Source: Streptomyces ambofaciens ATCC 23877 (GTDB lineage: Bacteria; Actinomycetota; Actinomycetes; Streptomycetales; Streptomycetaceae). Taken from it: a stretch of DNA of 64,000 nt. The notes beneath the pieces are model-generated. The model did not search any database. It saw only the letters and a program-made list of their open reading frames with translations, and had not been told where the DNA came from. The number at the start of each line of letters is the position of its first letter. The first letter of the stretch is position 1. Made by a program: the position numbers and the translations under genes. The stretch lies in the NCBI RefSeq assembly GCF_001267885.1, contig NZ_CP012382.1:2033001-2097000 (forward strand), read 5' to 3'. Below are positions 25,132-33,863 of the stretch, in pieces.

Positions 25132-25145
25132 TGTACGAGCGTACA
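25132..25145. promoter_or_regulatory. palindromic operator of the SMR/TetR operon
   Basis: TGTACG and CGTACA are perfect inverted repeats separated by two bases. The site starts one base before the SMR start codon and overlaps the expected -10/start-site region, as expected for TetR self-repression. Confidence 0.7.
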
Positions 25146-25172
25146 TAACGACACCGTCCGCGGACGCGAGAA

Positions 25173-25198
25173 CGGCGGCACCCGAAAGGGTGCCGCCG
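25173..25198 (-). terminator. terminator of the suf operon
   Basis: A perfect 11-bp stem (CGGCGGCACCC/GGGTGCCGCCG) with a GAAA tetraloop lies 20 bases after the stop of the last suf gene. GNRA loops are especially stable. Confidence 0.88.
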
Positions 25199-25217
25199 TC
25201 GTCGTGAGGGTCGCGTC

Positions 25218-25550
25218 TCAGACGTTGAAGCCGAGCGCGCGCAGCTGCTCGCGGCCGTCGTCCGTGATCTTGTCCGGGCCCCACGGCGGCATCCAGACCC
25301 AGTTGATGCGCAGCTCGTTGACGAGGCCGTCCGTGGCGGACTTGGCCTGGTCCTCGATGACGTCCGTCAGCGGACAGGCCGCCGACGTCAGGGTCATGTC
25401 GATGGTCGCGATGTTGGCGTCGTCGATGTGGACGCCGTAGATCAGGCCCAGGTTGACGACGTCGATGCCCAGCTCGGGGTCCACGACGTCCAGCAGGGCT
25501 TCGCGGACCTCCTCCTCGGAGGCCGGCTTCATTTCCACGGTCTCACTCAT
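25218..25550 (-). CDS. sufT: SufT-like MIP18/PaaD (DUF59) Fe-S assembly protein
   Basis: A 110-residue DUF59 protein with the family core VVDPELGIDVVNLGLIYG near residues 22-40 and a later TSAACPL motif with the conserved Cys near residue 59. Proteins of this family help mature Fe-S proteins. It is last in the suf operon, and its ATG overlaps the sufU stop as ATGA. The ends WVWMPPWGPD and GREQLRALGF are typical of actinobacterial members. Confidence 0.9.
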   Translation of the reverse strand: MSETVEMKPASEEEVREALLDVVDPELGIDVVNLGLIYGVHIDDANIATIDMTLTSAACPLTDVIEDQAKSATDGLVNELRINWVWMPPWGPDKITDDGREQLRALGFNV

Positions 25551-26017
25551 GCCGTCGTCTCCTTCTCGGCGTCGGCGCCGTCCAGTGCCTGGGCCGTCGC
25601 GTCCTTCCAGGCCATCCAGCTCAGCAGGGCGCACTTGACCCGGGCCGGGTACTTCGAGACCCCGGCGAACGCGACCGCGTCCTCCAGGACCTCCTCCATC
25701 GCGTCGTCGGGCTCGATCCTGCCCTTGGACTGCATCAGCTCCAGGAAGGTCTCCTGAATCCGCTGCGCCTGGGCGAGGTCCTTGCCGACCAGCAGGTCGT
25801 TCAGCACGGAGGCGCTCGCCTGGCTGATCGAGCAGCCCTGGCCCTCGTACGACACGTCGCTGATCGTCGTGCCGTCGTACTTCACGCGCAGCGTGATCTC
25901 GTCGCCGCACGTCGGGTTGACGTGGTGGACCTCGGCGTCGCCCTCCCGCAAGCCCCGCCCGTGCGGGTTCTTGTAGTGGTCCAGGATGACTTCCTGGTAC
26001 ATGGAGTCCAGCTTCAT
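25547..26017 (-). CDS. sufU: SufU zinc-dependent sulfur transfer protein
   Basis: A 156-residue IscU-fold protein with the SufU residues Cys37, Asp39, Cys62 and Cys129, plus the extra insertion that separates SufU from IscU. SufU accepts persulfide sulfur from SufS through a bound zinc. The ATG at 26017 (MKLDSMYQEVI) is the standard start. Gap to sufS upstream is 17 bases, and the downstream sufT start overlaps its stop. Confidence 0.93.
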   Translation of the reverse strand: MKLDSMYQEVILDHYKNPHGRGLREGDAEVHHVNPTCGDEITLRVKYDGTTISDVSYEGQGCSISQASASVLNDLLVGKDLAQAQRIQETFLELMQSKGRIEPDDAMEEVLEDAVAFAGVSKYPARVKCALLSWMAWKDATAQALDGADAEKETTA

Positions 26018-26034
26018 GCTCTTCGCTCGTCCCG

Positions 26035-27291
26035 TCAGCCGAAGAAGTTCCGTACGTGCTCCAGACCGTCGACCAGTGCGTCGATCTCGGCCGGCGTGGA
26101 GTACAGATAGAACGACGCTCGCGTGGTCGCAGGAATTCCGTAGCGCAGGCACACGGGGCGGGCGCAGTGGTGACCGACCCGGACCGCGATGCCCTGCTCG
26201 TCGAGGACCTGGCCCACGTCGTGCGGGTGGATGTCGCCGAGCGTGAAGCTGATCGCCGCGCCGCGCTCCTCGGCCGTGGTGGGGCCGATGATGCGCAGGT
26301 CGGGGACTTCCGCGAACCGCTTCACCGCGTACTCGGTGAGGGCGTGCTCGTGGGCGAAGATCTTGTCCATGCCGATCGACTGCAGGTAGTCGATGGCCGC
26401 GCCCAGACCGACCGCCTGCGCGATCGGGGGCGTGCCCGCCTCGAACTTGTGCGGCGCCGGGGCGTACGTCGAGGAGTGCATCGAGACCGTCTCGATCATC
26501 TCGCCGCCGCCCAGGAAGGGCGGGAGGTCCTCCAGCAGCTCCTGGCGGCCCCACAGGACGCCGATGCCGGTCGGCCCGCACATCTTGTGGCCGGTGAAGG
26601 CCACGAAGTCGGCCTGGAGGGCCTGTACGTCCAGCGGCATGTGCGGTGCGGCCTGGGAGGCGTCGACGCAGACGAGCGCGCCGACCTCCTGGGCGCGGCG
26701 CACGATGGCCTCGACCGGGTTCTGGGTGCCCAGGATGTTGGAGACCAGCACGAAGGAGACGATCTTCGTCTTCTCGGTGATGACCTCCTCGATGTTCGAG
26801 AGGTCGAGGCGGCCGTCGTCGGTCAGGCCGAACCAGCGGAGCTTCGCACCGGTGCGCTGCGCGAGCAGCTGCCACGGCACGATGTTGGAGTGGTGCTCCA
26901 TCTCCGTGATGACGATCTCGGTCTCGTGGTCCACGCGGTAGGGCTCGTCGGCCCAGCCCAGCATGTTGGCCACGAGGTTGAGGGACTCCGAGGCGTTCTT
27001 GGTGAAGATCACCTCGTCGCGCGAGGGCGCGTTGATGAACTCCGCGACCTTGTCGCGTGCGCCCTCGTACAGCGCCGTGGCCTCCTCGGCGAGGACGTGC
27101 ACGCCACGGTGGACGTTGGCGTTGTAGCGCTCGTAGTACTCGCTGAGGGCGTCGATGACCTGACGCGGCTTCTGCGAGGTCGCCGCGTTGTCCAGGTAGA
27201 CGAGCTTCCGGCCGTCGTGGATCTGGCGGTCCAGGATGGGGAAGTCCTTGCGGATCGCCTCGGTGTCGAGGAGGCCCGGCAGCTGTGTCAC
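26035..27291 (-). CDS. sufS: SufS cysteine desulfurase
   Basis: A 418-residue group II cysteine desulfurase. PLP is expected on Lys236 (FTGHKMCGP); His133 lies in EMEHHSN, and the persulfide-carrying Cys376 is in the short RVGHHCARP loop. It releases sulfur from cysteine to SufU. GTG start overlaps the sufC stop by four bases (GTGA). SufB, SufC and SufD form the scaffold that accepts the sulfur. Confidence 0.95.
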   Translation of the reverse strand: MTQLPGLLDTEAIRKDFPILDRQIHDGRKLVYLDNAATSQKPRQVIDALSEYYERYNANVHRGVHVLAEEATALYEGARDKVAEFINAPSRDEVIFTKNASESLNLVANMLGWADEPYRVDHETEIVITEMEHHSNIVPWQLLAQRTGAKLRWFGLTDDGRLDLSNIEEVITEKTKIVSFVLVSNILGTQNPVEAIVRRAQEVGALVCVDASQAAPHMPLDVQALQADFVAFTGHKMCGPTGIGVLWGRQELLEDLPPFLGGGEMIETVSMHSSTYAPAPHKFEAGTPPIAQAVGLGAAIDYLQSIGMDKIFAHEHALTEYAVKRFAEVPDLRIIGPTTAEERGAAISFTLGDIHPHDVGQVLDEQGIAVRVGHHCARPVCLRYGIPATTRASFYLYSTPAEIDALVDGLEHVRNFFG

Positions 27292-28052
27292 GCGGATACG
27301 CCACCCTTCGTGTATGCCTCGTAGCCCTCGGCCTCCAGCTTGTCGGCCAGCTCGGGGCCGCCCGACTCGGCGATGCGGCCGTTCGCGAAGACGTGGACGT
27401 GGTCGGGCTTGATGTAGCGCAGGATGCGCGTGTAGTGCGTGATCAGCAGGGTGCCGACCTCGCCGGTCTCGCGGACGCGGTTGACGCCCTCGGAGACGAC
27501 GCGCAGGGCGTCGACGTCGAGGCCGGAGTCGGTCTCGTCGAGGATCGCGACCTTCGGCTTGAGCAGCTCCAGCTGCAGGATCTCGTGCCGCTTCTTCTCA
27601 CCGCCGGAGAAGCCCTCGTTGACGTTGCGCTCGGCGAAGGCGGGGTCCATGTTGAGGCGCTCCATGGCCTCCTTGACCTCCTTCACCCAGGTGCGCAGCT
27701 TGGGGGCCTCGCCGCGGACGGCGGTGGCGGAGGTGCGCAGGAAGTTGGAGACCGAGACGCCGGGGACCTCGACCGGGTACTGCATGGCGAGGAAGAGGCC
27801 GGCGCGGGCGCGCTCGTCGACGGACATCTCCAGGACGTCCTCGCCGTCGAGGGTGACGGTGCCGCTGGTGATCGTGTACTTGGGGTGACCCGCGAGGGAG
27901 TAGGCGAGGGTCGACTTGCCGGAGCCGTTCGGGCCCATGATGGCGTGCGTCTCGCCCTGCTTCACGGTGAGGTCGACGCCCTTGAGGATCTCCTTCGTGG
28001 CGTTGTCGGCCTCGACGGTGACGTGCAGGTCTCGGATTTCAAGCGTTGCCAT
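27288..28052 (-). CDS. sufC: SufC Fe-S assembly ATPase
   Basis: A 254-residue ABC-type ATPase with Walker A GPNGSGKST at residues 40-48, a signature FSGGEKKR and Walker B VAILDETDSGLD. Unlike transporters it acts in the cytoplasm, bound to SufB and SufD. The start ATG lies seven bases downstream of the Rieske gene stop. Confidence 0.95.
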   Translation of the reverse strand: MATLEIRDLHVTVEADNATKEILKGVDLTVKQGETHAIMGPNGSGKSTLAYSLAGHPKYTITSGTVTLDGEDVLEMSVDERARAGLFLAMQYPVEVPGVSVSNFLRTSATAVRGEAPKLRTWVKEVKEAMERLNMDPAFAERNVNEGFSGGEKKRHEILQLELLKPKVAILDETDSGLDVDALRVVSEGVNRVRETGEVGTLLITHYTRILRYIKPDHVHVFANGRIAESGGPELADKLEAEGYEAYTKGGVSA

Positions 28053-28059
28053 GGGTGCC

Positions 28060-28377
28060 TCAGGACTCCTGGGTGAGGGAGACGAGCACGTCGTCCCCTT
28101 CGATCTTTACGGGGTAAACGGGGACGGGGCGCGTCGCCGGAAGACTGTCGGGCTTGCCGGACCGGAGGTCGAAGCGCGAGCCGTGCAGCCAGCACTCGAT
28201 GTGGCAGTCGTCGACCTCGCCCTCGGCGAGCGAGACGTTCGCGTGCGAGCAGATGTCGTTGATCGCGAACACCTCGCCCTCGGTCCGCACGACGGAGATC
28301 GGCGTGCCGTCGAGTTCCACCCGCTTCGGGGTGTCCTCCTCCAGCTCGTCCGCTCCACAGACGCGTACGAACGTCAT
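28060..28377 (-). CDS. Rieske-type ferredoxin encoded inside the suf operon
   Basis: A 105-residue Rieske [2Fe-2S] protein with Cys43-x-His45 (CSHANVSL) and Cys62-x2-His65 (CWLHGSRFD). It resembles ferredoxin components of aromatic-ring dioxygenases, but here sits between sufD and sufC in the same operon with stop/start overlap to sufD. It may supply electrons for cluster assembly; that is inference. Such an insert is common in actinobacterial suf operons but absent from the E. coli one. Confidence 0.9.
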   Translation of the reverse strand: MTFVRVCGADELEEDTPKRVELDGTPISVVRTEGEVFAINDICSHANVSLAEGEVDDCHIECWLHGSRFDLRSGKPDSLPATRPVPVYPVKIEGDDVLVSLTQES

Positions 28378-29558
28378 GCGACCGACGCCTCCAGCTCCTC
28401 CGCGATCTTGGCGAGCAGACGCTCCTCGATGTCCGGGACACCGATCTGCTGGACCAGCTCGGCGAAGAAGCCGTGGACCACCAGGCGGCGGGCGTCGAGC
28501 TCGGGGATGCCGCGCGCCATCAGGTAGAAGAGCTGCTCGTCGTCGAAGCGACCGGTCGCGGAGGCGTGGCCGGCGCCGACGATCTCGCCGGTCTCGATCT
28601 CCAGGTTCGGCACCGAGTCGACCCGCGCGCCGTCCGTGAGGACGAGGTTGCGGTTCATCTCGTAGGTGTCGGTGCCCTCGGCCGCGGCCTCGATGAGCAC
28701 GTCGCCGATCCAGACGGCGTGCGCGTCGTCGCCCTGGAGCGCGCCCTTGTAGACGACGTTGGACTTGCAGTGCGGGACGTTGTGGTCGACCAGGAGGCGG
28801 TGCTCCTGGTGCTGGCCCCGGTCGGTGAAGTACAGGCCGAACAGTTCGGCCTCGCCGCCGGGACCGGCGTAGGCGACCCGGGGGTGCAGCCGCACCAGGT
28901 CGCCGCCGAAGGTGACCACGAACGACTTGAAGGTCGCGTCCCGGCCGATCAGCGCGTTGTGCTGGCCGACGTGCACGGCCTTGTCGTCCCAGTCCTGGAC
29001 GGAGACGACGGTCAGCTTGGCACCGTCGCCCAGGACGTAGTCGACGTTGGCGGCGAGGACCGCGTCACCGGTGTGGTCGATGACGACCACGGCCTCGGCG
29101 AAGGCACCCAGCTCGACGACCTGGTGGGCGTAGGCGGTGCCGCCCTGGCCGTGCACGACGATGCGGATCGGCTCGGTGAGGACCGTCTCCTTGGGGACGG
29201 TGATCACGCCGGCCTTCTCGAACGCCGAGTAGGCCTGGGCGGCGACCCGGTCCACGGGGGTCCCGGCCCGGCCGATGCGCGCGTCCTCGCGGCCGACGGT
29301 CTCGACGACGACGCCCTCGGGCGCGTCGATGTCGACCTTCACGCCGTCGCCGGTGGCGACGGCGGTGCCGTCGTGCAGCCCGCGCAGCCGCTCCAGCGGG
29401 GTGAACCGCCACTCCTCCTCGCGGCCGTGCGGGACCGGGAAGTCCGCCACGTCGAAGGACGCGGGCGCGCTCATGCGCGTGGCGACGGTCGACTCGGCGG
29501 CCACCGCGATCTGGCCCGCGGTGGTGGACCCCACGGGGATGTTCTGAGCCTCAGCCAT
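28374..29558 (-). CDS. sufD: SufD Fe-S scaffold subunit
   Basis: A 394-residue SufB/SufD-family protein with a right-handed beta-helix core and the C-terminal motif GRFDDEQLFYLMARGIPELDAR, including the ARRLVVHGFFAE segment. SufD forms SufBC2D. The ATG is at 29558. It is separated from sufB by 58 bases, the largest gap inside the operon, and overlaps the Rieske gene by four bases. Confidence 0.93.
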   Translation of the reverse strand: MAEAQNIPVGSTTAGQIAVAAESTVATRMSAPASFDVADFPVPHGREEEWRFTPLERLRGLHDGTAVATGDGVKVDIDAPEGVVVETVGREDARIGRAGTPVDRVAAQAYSAFEKAGVITVPKETVLTEPIRIVVHGQGGTAYAHQVVELGAFAEAVVVIDHTGDAVLAANVDYVLGDGAKLTVVSVQDWDDKAVHVGQHNALIGRDATFKSFVVTFGGDLVRLHPRVAYAGPGGEAELFGLYFTDRGQHQEHRLLVDHNVPHCKSNVVYKGALQGDDAHAVWIGDVLIEAAAEGTDTYEMNRNLVLTDGARVDSVPNLEIETGEIVGAGHASATGRFDDEQLFYLMARGIPELDARRLVVHGFFAELVQQIGVPDIEERLLAKIAEELEASVA

Positions 29559-29616
29559 GGCTGTCGGTCTGCTCTCTTCCTACGTCAGATATCTGGCGAC
29601 TGCTTCGGGGCGGGTC

Positions 29617-31038
29617 TTAACCGACCGCGCCTTCCATCTGCAGCTCGATCAGCCGGTTCAGCTCCAGGGCGTACTCCATCGGCAGCTCCTTGGCGATCGG
29701 CTCGACGAAGCCGCGCACGATCATCGCCATCGCCTCGAACTCGCTCAGACCGCGGCTCATCAGGTAGAAGAGCTGGTCCTCGGAGACCTTGGAGACGGTC
29801 GCCTCGTGGCCCATGGACACGTCGTCCTCGCGGACGTCCACGTACGGGTACGTGTCGGAGCGCGAGATCGTGTCGACGAGGAGCGCGTCGCACAGCACGT
29901 TCGACTTGGAGCCGTGGGCGCCCTCACCGATCTCCACGAGACCGCGGTAGGACGTACGGCCGCCGCCGCGCGCCACGGACTTGGAGACGATGTTGGAGGA
30001 GGTGTTCGGCGCCATGTGGACCATCTTGGAGCCGGCGTCCTGGTGCTGGCCCTCGCCCGCGAAGGCGATGGAGAGGGTCTCGCCCTTGGCGTGCTCGCCC
30101 ATCAGGTAGACGGCCGGGTACTTCATCGTCACCTTGGAGCCGATGTTGCCGTCGATCCACTCCATGGTCGCGCCCTCGTACGCCACGGCGCGCTTGGTGA
30201 CCAGGTTGTAGACGTTGTTCGACCAGTTCTGGATGGTCGTGTAGCGGCAGCGGGCGTTCTTCTTGACGATGATCTCGACGACCGCGGAGTGCAGCGAGTC
30301 CGACTTGTAGATCGGGGCGGTGCAGCCCTCGACGTAGTGCACGTAGGCACCCTCGTCGACGATGATCAGGGTCCGCTCGAACTGGCCCATGTTCTCCGTG
30401 TTGATACGGAAGTAGGCCTGGAGCGGGATCTCGACGTGCACGCCCTTCGGCACGTAGATGAAGGAGCCGCCGGACCACACCGCGCTGTTCAGCGAGGCGA
30501 ACTTGTTGTCACCGACGGGGATGACGGTCCCGAAGTACTCCTTGAAGAGCTCCGGGTGCTCCTTCAGCGCGGTGTCGGTGTCCAGGAAGATGACGCCCTG
30601 CTCCTCCAGGTCCTCGCGGATCTGGTGGTAGACGACCTCGGACTCGTACTGCGCCGCGACACCGGCGACGAGGCGCTGCTTCTCCGCCTCGGGGATGCCG
30701 AGCTTGTCGTACGTGTTCTTGATGTCCTCGGGCAGGTCCTCCCAGGACTCCGCCTGCTTCTCCGTGGAGCGCACGAAGTACTTGATGTTGTCGAAGTCGA
30801 TGCCCGACAGGTCCGAGCCCCAGTTCGGCATGGGCTTCTTCTCGAAGAGGCGCAGGCCCTTGAGACGGAGCTTGGTCATCCACTCCGGCTCGTTCTTCTT
30901 CGCGGAGATGTCGCGGACGACGTCCTCGTTGATGCCGCGCTTGGCAGAGGCGCCGGCCGTGTCGGAGTCGGCCCAGCCGTATTCGTACTTGCCCAGGCCC
31001 TCGAGCTCAGGGTGAGCAGTCTCCGTGGGGAGAGTCAT
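29617..31038 (-). CDS. sufB: SufB Fe-S scaffold subunit
   Basis: A 473-residue protein, the expected size for SufB, with [17 protein letters not shown], the [10 protein letters not shown] segment and the C-terminal [21 protein letters not shown] motif. It builds nascent clusters with SufC and SufD. The GTG/ATG start region at 31038 overlaps the sufR stop by four bases, so repressor and scaffold genes are coupled. Confidence 0.95.
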   Translation of the reverse strand: MTLPTETAHPELEGLGKYEYGWADSDTAGASAKRGINEDVVRDISAKKNEPEWMTKLRLKGLRLFEKKPMPNWGSDLSGIDFDNIKYFVRSTEKQAESWEDLPEDIKNTYDKLGIPEAEKQRLVAGVAAQYESEVVYHQIREDLEEQGVIFLDTDTALKEHPELFKEYFGTVIPVGDNKFASLNSAVWSGGSFIYVPKGVHVEIPLQAYFRINTENMGQFERTLIIVDEGAYVHYVEGCTAPIYKSDSLHSAVVEIIVKKNARCRYTTIQNWSNNVYNLVTKRAVAYEGATMEWIDGNIGSKVTMKYPAVYLMGEHAKGETLSIAFAGEGQHQDAGSKMVHMAPNTSSNIVSKSVARGGGRTSYRGLVEIGEGAHGSKSNVLCDALLVDTISRSDTYPYVDVREDDVSMGHEATVSKVSEDQLFYLMSRGLSEFEAMAMIVRGFVEPIAKELPMEYALELNRLIELQMEGAVG

Positions 31039-31793
31039 GCGGGGTTCCTCCCGGCCGTGCTTGCAGATGCGTTAGCGGTGTTCGTGGGCGCTTGCGCCGC
31101 GGGCGGCGCGTGCGAAGTCTTCGGAATGAACGTGGTGCAGACCCCGTCGCCGTGCGCGATGGTCGCGAGCCGCTGTACATGCGTACCGAGCAGCTCGGCG
31201 AAAAATTCCGTCTCCGCCTCGCACAGCTGCGGGAACTGCTCGGCGACATGGGCGACCGGGCAGTGGTGCTGGCACAGCTGCTCGCCCTGCTGGGGGTGGG
31301 GCGCGCTCCGCGCGGTAGCAGCGTACCCGTCCGCGCTCAGGGCCTTGGCCAGCGCTTCCGTGCGCCGGCCGGGGGCGGCCGACTCGACCGCCTTGCGGTA
31401 CGCGCCGGCCTGACCGGCGATCCGGGCCCGGGCGAAGGCGGCGATCGCCTGCTCCCCGCCCTCCTGCTCGGCGATCCAGCGCAGGGCGTCGGCGGCCAGC
31501 TTGTCGTACGACTGGTCGAAGGCGTCCCGGCCGCAGTCGGTCAGCGCGAAGACCTTGGCGGGCCGCCCGCGCGTGCGCGTGCCGTAGACCCGCTGTTCCC
31601 GGGCTTCGACCACGTCGTCGGCGACCAGCGCGTCGAGATGGCGCCGGACGGCCGCCTGGGTCAGGCCCAGGCGCCCGGCGAGCTCGGCGACGGTCGACGG
31701 CCCGTGGTCCAGGATGGAGCGCGCGACGCGGTTGCGGGTGGACCGCTCACCGGTCGCGAGTTCCTCCTGCGGAGCCTCGCCAACGTTTTTCAC
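31035..31793 (-). CDS. sufR: SufR-type Fe-S cluster repressor
   Basis: About 252 residues: a winged helix near residues 18-75 ([20 protein letters not shown]) and a C-terminal cysteine set Cys174, Cys178 and Cys191 (LCQHHCPV ... QLCEAE) able to bind a cluster. SufR with a cluster represses its own suf operon. The GTG at 31793 is chosen as start; the frame also opens at TTG 31829 but no ribosome site is seen for either. A weak TTGCCC/AACAAT promoter would start transcription at the GTG, implying a leaderless mRNA. Confidence 0.85.
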   Translation of the reverse strand: MKNVGEAPQEELATGERSTRNRVARSILDHGPSTVAELAGRLGLTQAAVRRHLDALVADDVVEAREQRVYGTRTRGRPAKVFALTDCGRDAFDQSYDKLAADALRWIAEQEGGEQAIAAFARARIAGQAGAYRKAVESAAPGRRTEALAKALSADGYAATARSAPHPQQGEQLCQHHCPVAHVAEQFPQLCEAETEFFAELLGTHVQRLATIAHGDGVCTTFIPKTSHAPPAAQAPTNTANASASTAGRNPA

Positions 31794-31806
31794 AACGCCA
31801 TTGTTG
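31793..31806. promoter_or_regulatory. SufR operator CAAC-N6-GTTG
   Basis: The palindrome CAAC GCCATT GTTG ends at the proposed sufR start codon and would cover the -10 region. As I recall, the same CAAC-N6-GTTG sequence was defined as the SufR site of S. avermitilis. Confidence 0.8.
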
Positions 31807-31865
31807 CGTAATTCCTTCGAGGCGGGCAACCCACGTCCGGATCATCGGACGGTGCCCTGCGTCAC

Positions 31866-31879
31866 TTAGGTATACCTAA
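31866..31879. promoter_or_regulatory. perfect 14-bp palindrome TTAGGTATACCTAA
   Basis: This palindrome lies between divergent sufR and the AAC(3)-like gene. Its half-site TTAGGTA recurs around the GH13 and PadR genes at 50728, 50838 and 52235. An iron box would have TTAGG and CCTAA nine bases apart; here they are four apart. Confidence 0.5.
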
Positions 31880-31953
31880 TCTGACCTGCGGAAACGATCT
31901 TTGATCGATCAATCCGGTGGCGTCCCGGACCGGTCTGCGGGACACTCCGCGAC

Positions 31954-32742
31954 ATGCCCACACCCCCTCCCACCGGCCCACTCGTCACCCGGGGCACGAT
32001 CGCCGCCGGGCTGCGCGAGATGGGTGTGCGGACCGACGACACCCTCCTCGTGCACTCCTCCCTCAGCTCCCTCGGATGGGTCTGCGGCGGGCCCGTCGCG
32101 GTGGTCCAGGGACTGCTCGACGCGCTCGCACCGGACGGCACGCTGGTCGTCCCCACACAGACCGGCGACCTCTCGGACCCCGCCCTGTGGAAGAGCCCGC
32201 CGGTGCCCGAGGAGTGGTGGGACACCGTCCGTCGGGCGATGCCCCCCTACGATCCCCTGGTCACGCCCTCGCGGGGCGTCGGGGTGATCCCCGAGACCGT
32301 GCGGACCTGGCCGGGCGCCCGGCGCAGCGCGCATCCGCAGACGTCGTTCGCGGCCGTCGGCCCGCGCGCCGCCGAAGTGGTGGCCGGGCACGCGACCGAC
32401 TGCCGGCTCGGCGAGCGCAGTCCGCTGGCGACCCTGGAGCGGCTGGGCGCCCGGGTGCTGCTGATGGGCGCCGGCTACGAGGCGTGCACCGCCTTCCATC
32501 TCGCCGAGTACCGGATTCCCTCCCCGGTGGTGGAGGTGGGGCGGCCGGGCCCGGTGGGCTGGGAGCGGGTGACCGAGGTGTCGATCACCTCGGAGCGGTT
32601 CGACGAACTGGGGCACGACTTCGAACGGGACCGGCCGGTGGGGCGCGGGCGGATCGGCGCCGCCGTCGCCCGGTTGTTCCCGCTGGCCGACGCGGTCGCG
32701 TACGCACAGCGCTGGCTGCCGGTCCACCGACCTCGCGAGTAG
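31954..32742 (+). CDS. aminoglycoside N3-acetyltransferase family protein
   Basis: A 262-residue AAC(3)-family protein with the N-terminal core VHSSLSSLGWVCGG, where the main chain binds acetyl-CoA, and the later family motifs HPQTSFAAVG and GAGYEACTAFHLAEY. Characterised members acetylate the 3-amino group of aminoglycosides, but many chromosomal homologues have other amine substrates, so resistance is not proved. It is divergent from sufR and stands alone. A tandem repeat begins at its last codons. Confidence 0.85.
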   Translation: MPTPPPTGPLVTRGTIAAGLREMGVRTDDTLLVHSSLSSLGWVCGGPVAVVQGLLDALAPDGTLVVPTQTGDLSDPALWKSPPVPEEWWDTVRRAMPPYDPLVTPSRGVGVIPETVRTWPGARRSAHPQTSFAAVGPRAAEVVAGHATDCRLGERSPLATLERLGARVLLMGAGYEACTAFHLAEYRIPSPVVEVGRPGPVGWERVTEVSITSERFDELGHDFERDRPVGRGRIGAAVARLFPLADAVAYAQRWLPVHRPRE

Positions 32743-32807
32743 GCGCCGCGCGGCGCACCGGCCTCGCGAGAAGGCGCCACGCGGTGCACCGCCCTCGCGT
32801 GCACCCG
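32731..32807. repeat. 31-bp imperfect tandem duplication at the acetyltransferase 3' end
   Basis: Units 32731-32761 and 32762-32792 differ at four positions, and a partial third copy follows. Unit 1 contains the gene's last codons and its TAG stop, while in unit 2 the matching triplet is AAG. The rest of the 197-bp gap before 32940 shows no gene. Confidence 0.75.
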
Positions 32808-32939
32808 CTCCACGACCACCCGCGCGCCATCGTGCGCCCCCGCGCGAGCCCCGCCGGGCAGTGCCCCGCCCTCCCCCTCCGGAGGACATCCCGCACCCCC
32901 GCGCCCGTACCCCCGGTCGCCTACCTAGACTCGTGACCC

Positions 32940-33863
32940 ATGCGAAGCGAGCCCGTGGTCCAGGTCCAGGCCCTGGTGAAGCGGTACGGCACGAAGACCG
33001 CGGTGGACGGCCTCGACCTGGCGGCCAGGGCGGGTGTCACCGCCGTGCTCGGCCCCAACGGGGCGGGCAAGACGACCACGGTCGAGACCTGCGAGGGATA
33101 CCGGAAGCCGGACTCCGGCACCGTGCGCGTCCTGGGTCTCGACCCGGTGCGGCAGGGCCCCGAGCTGCGGCCCCGGATCGGCGTGATGCTCCAGTCCGGC
33201 GGCGTCTACTCCGGCGCCCGCGCCGACGAGATGCTGCGCCACGTCGCGAAGCTGCACGCCCACCCGCTGGACGTCGACGCGCTGATCGAGCGGCTCGGCC
33301 TCGGCTCGTGCGGCCGGACCGCGTACCGCAGGCTCTCCGGGGGCCAGCAGCAGCGCCTCGCCCTCGCGATGGCCGTGGTCGGCCGGCCGGAGCTGGTCTT
33401 CCTGGACGAGCCGACGGCCGGCCTGGACCCGCAGGCCCGCCGCGCCACCTGGGACCTCGTCCGGGACCTGCGCGGCGACGGCGTCGCGGTGATCCTCACC
33501 ACGCACCACATGGACGAGGCCGAGCAGCTCGCCGACGACGTCGCCATCATCGACGCCGGCCGGGTCGTCGCGCAGGGCTCCCCCGAGGAGCTGTGCCGCG
33601 GCGGCGCCGAGAACACCCTGCGGTTCTCCGGCCGGCCCGGACTGGACGTCGCCTCGCTGCTCAAGGCGCTGCCCGCGGACTCCACGGCGGCCGAGCTGAC
33701 CCCGGGCTCCTACCGCGTCAACGGCAAGATCGACCCGCAGCTGCTGGCGACGGTGACCTCCTGGTGCGCCCAGCACGGGGTGATGCCGGACCGGATCTCG
33801 GTGGAGCGGCACACCCTGGAGGACGTCTTCCTGGAACTGACCGGCAAGGAACTGCGCTCATGA
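32940..33863 (+). CDS. ABC exporter ATP-binding protein (ABC-2 type)
   Basis: A 307-residue ATPase with Walker A GPNGAGKTTT near residues 39-48, signature LSGGQQQR, Walker B LVFLDEPTAGLDP and an H-loop TTHHMDEAEQ. The C-terminal extension after residue 225 is typical of drug or polyketide exporters such as DrrA. The stop overlaps the permease gene start (ATGA). The exported compound is unknown. Confidence 0.9.
   Translation: MRSEPVVQVQALVKRYGTKTAVDGLDLAARAGVTAVLGPNGAGKTTTVETCEGYRKPDSGTVRVLGLDPVRQGPELRPRIGVMLQSGGVYSGARADEMLRHVAKLHAHPLDVDALIERLGLGSCGRTAYRRLSGGQQQRLALAMAVVGRPELVFLDEPTAGLDPQARRATWDLVRDLRGDGVAVILTTHHMDEAEQLADDVAIIDAGRVVAQGSPEELCRGGAENTLRFSGRPGLDVASLLKALPADSTAAELTPGSYRVNGKIDPQLLATVTSWCAQHGVMPDRISVERHTLEDVFLELTGKELRS

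Noticed and set aside
31866..31879. Iron box (DtxR/IdeR/DmdR type)
   Set aside because: TTAGG and CCTAA are four bases apart rather than nine, and the central bases of the consensus are absent.
31954..32742. Acquired antibiotic resistance cassette
   Set aside because: Base composition and codon use match neighbours and there is no mobile element, so a native chromosomal gene is more likely.
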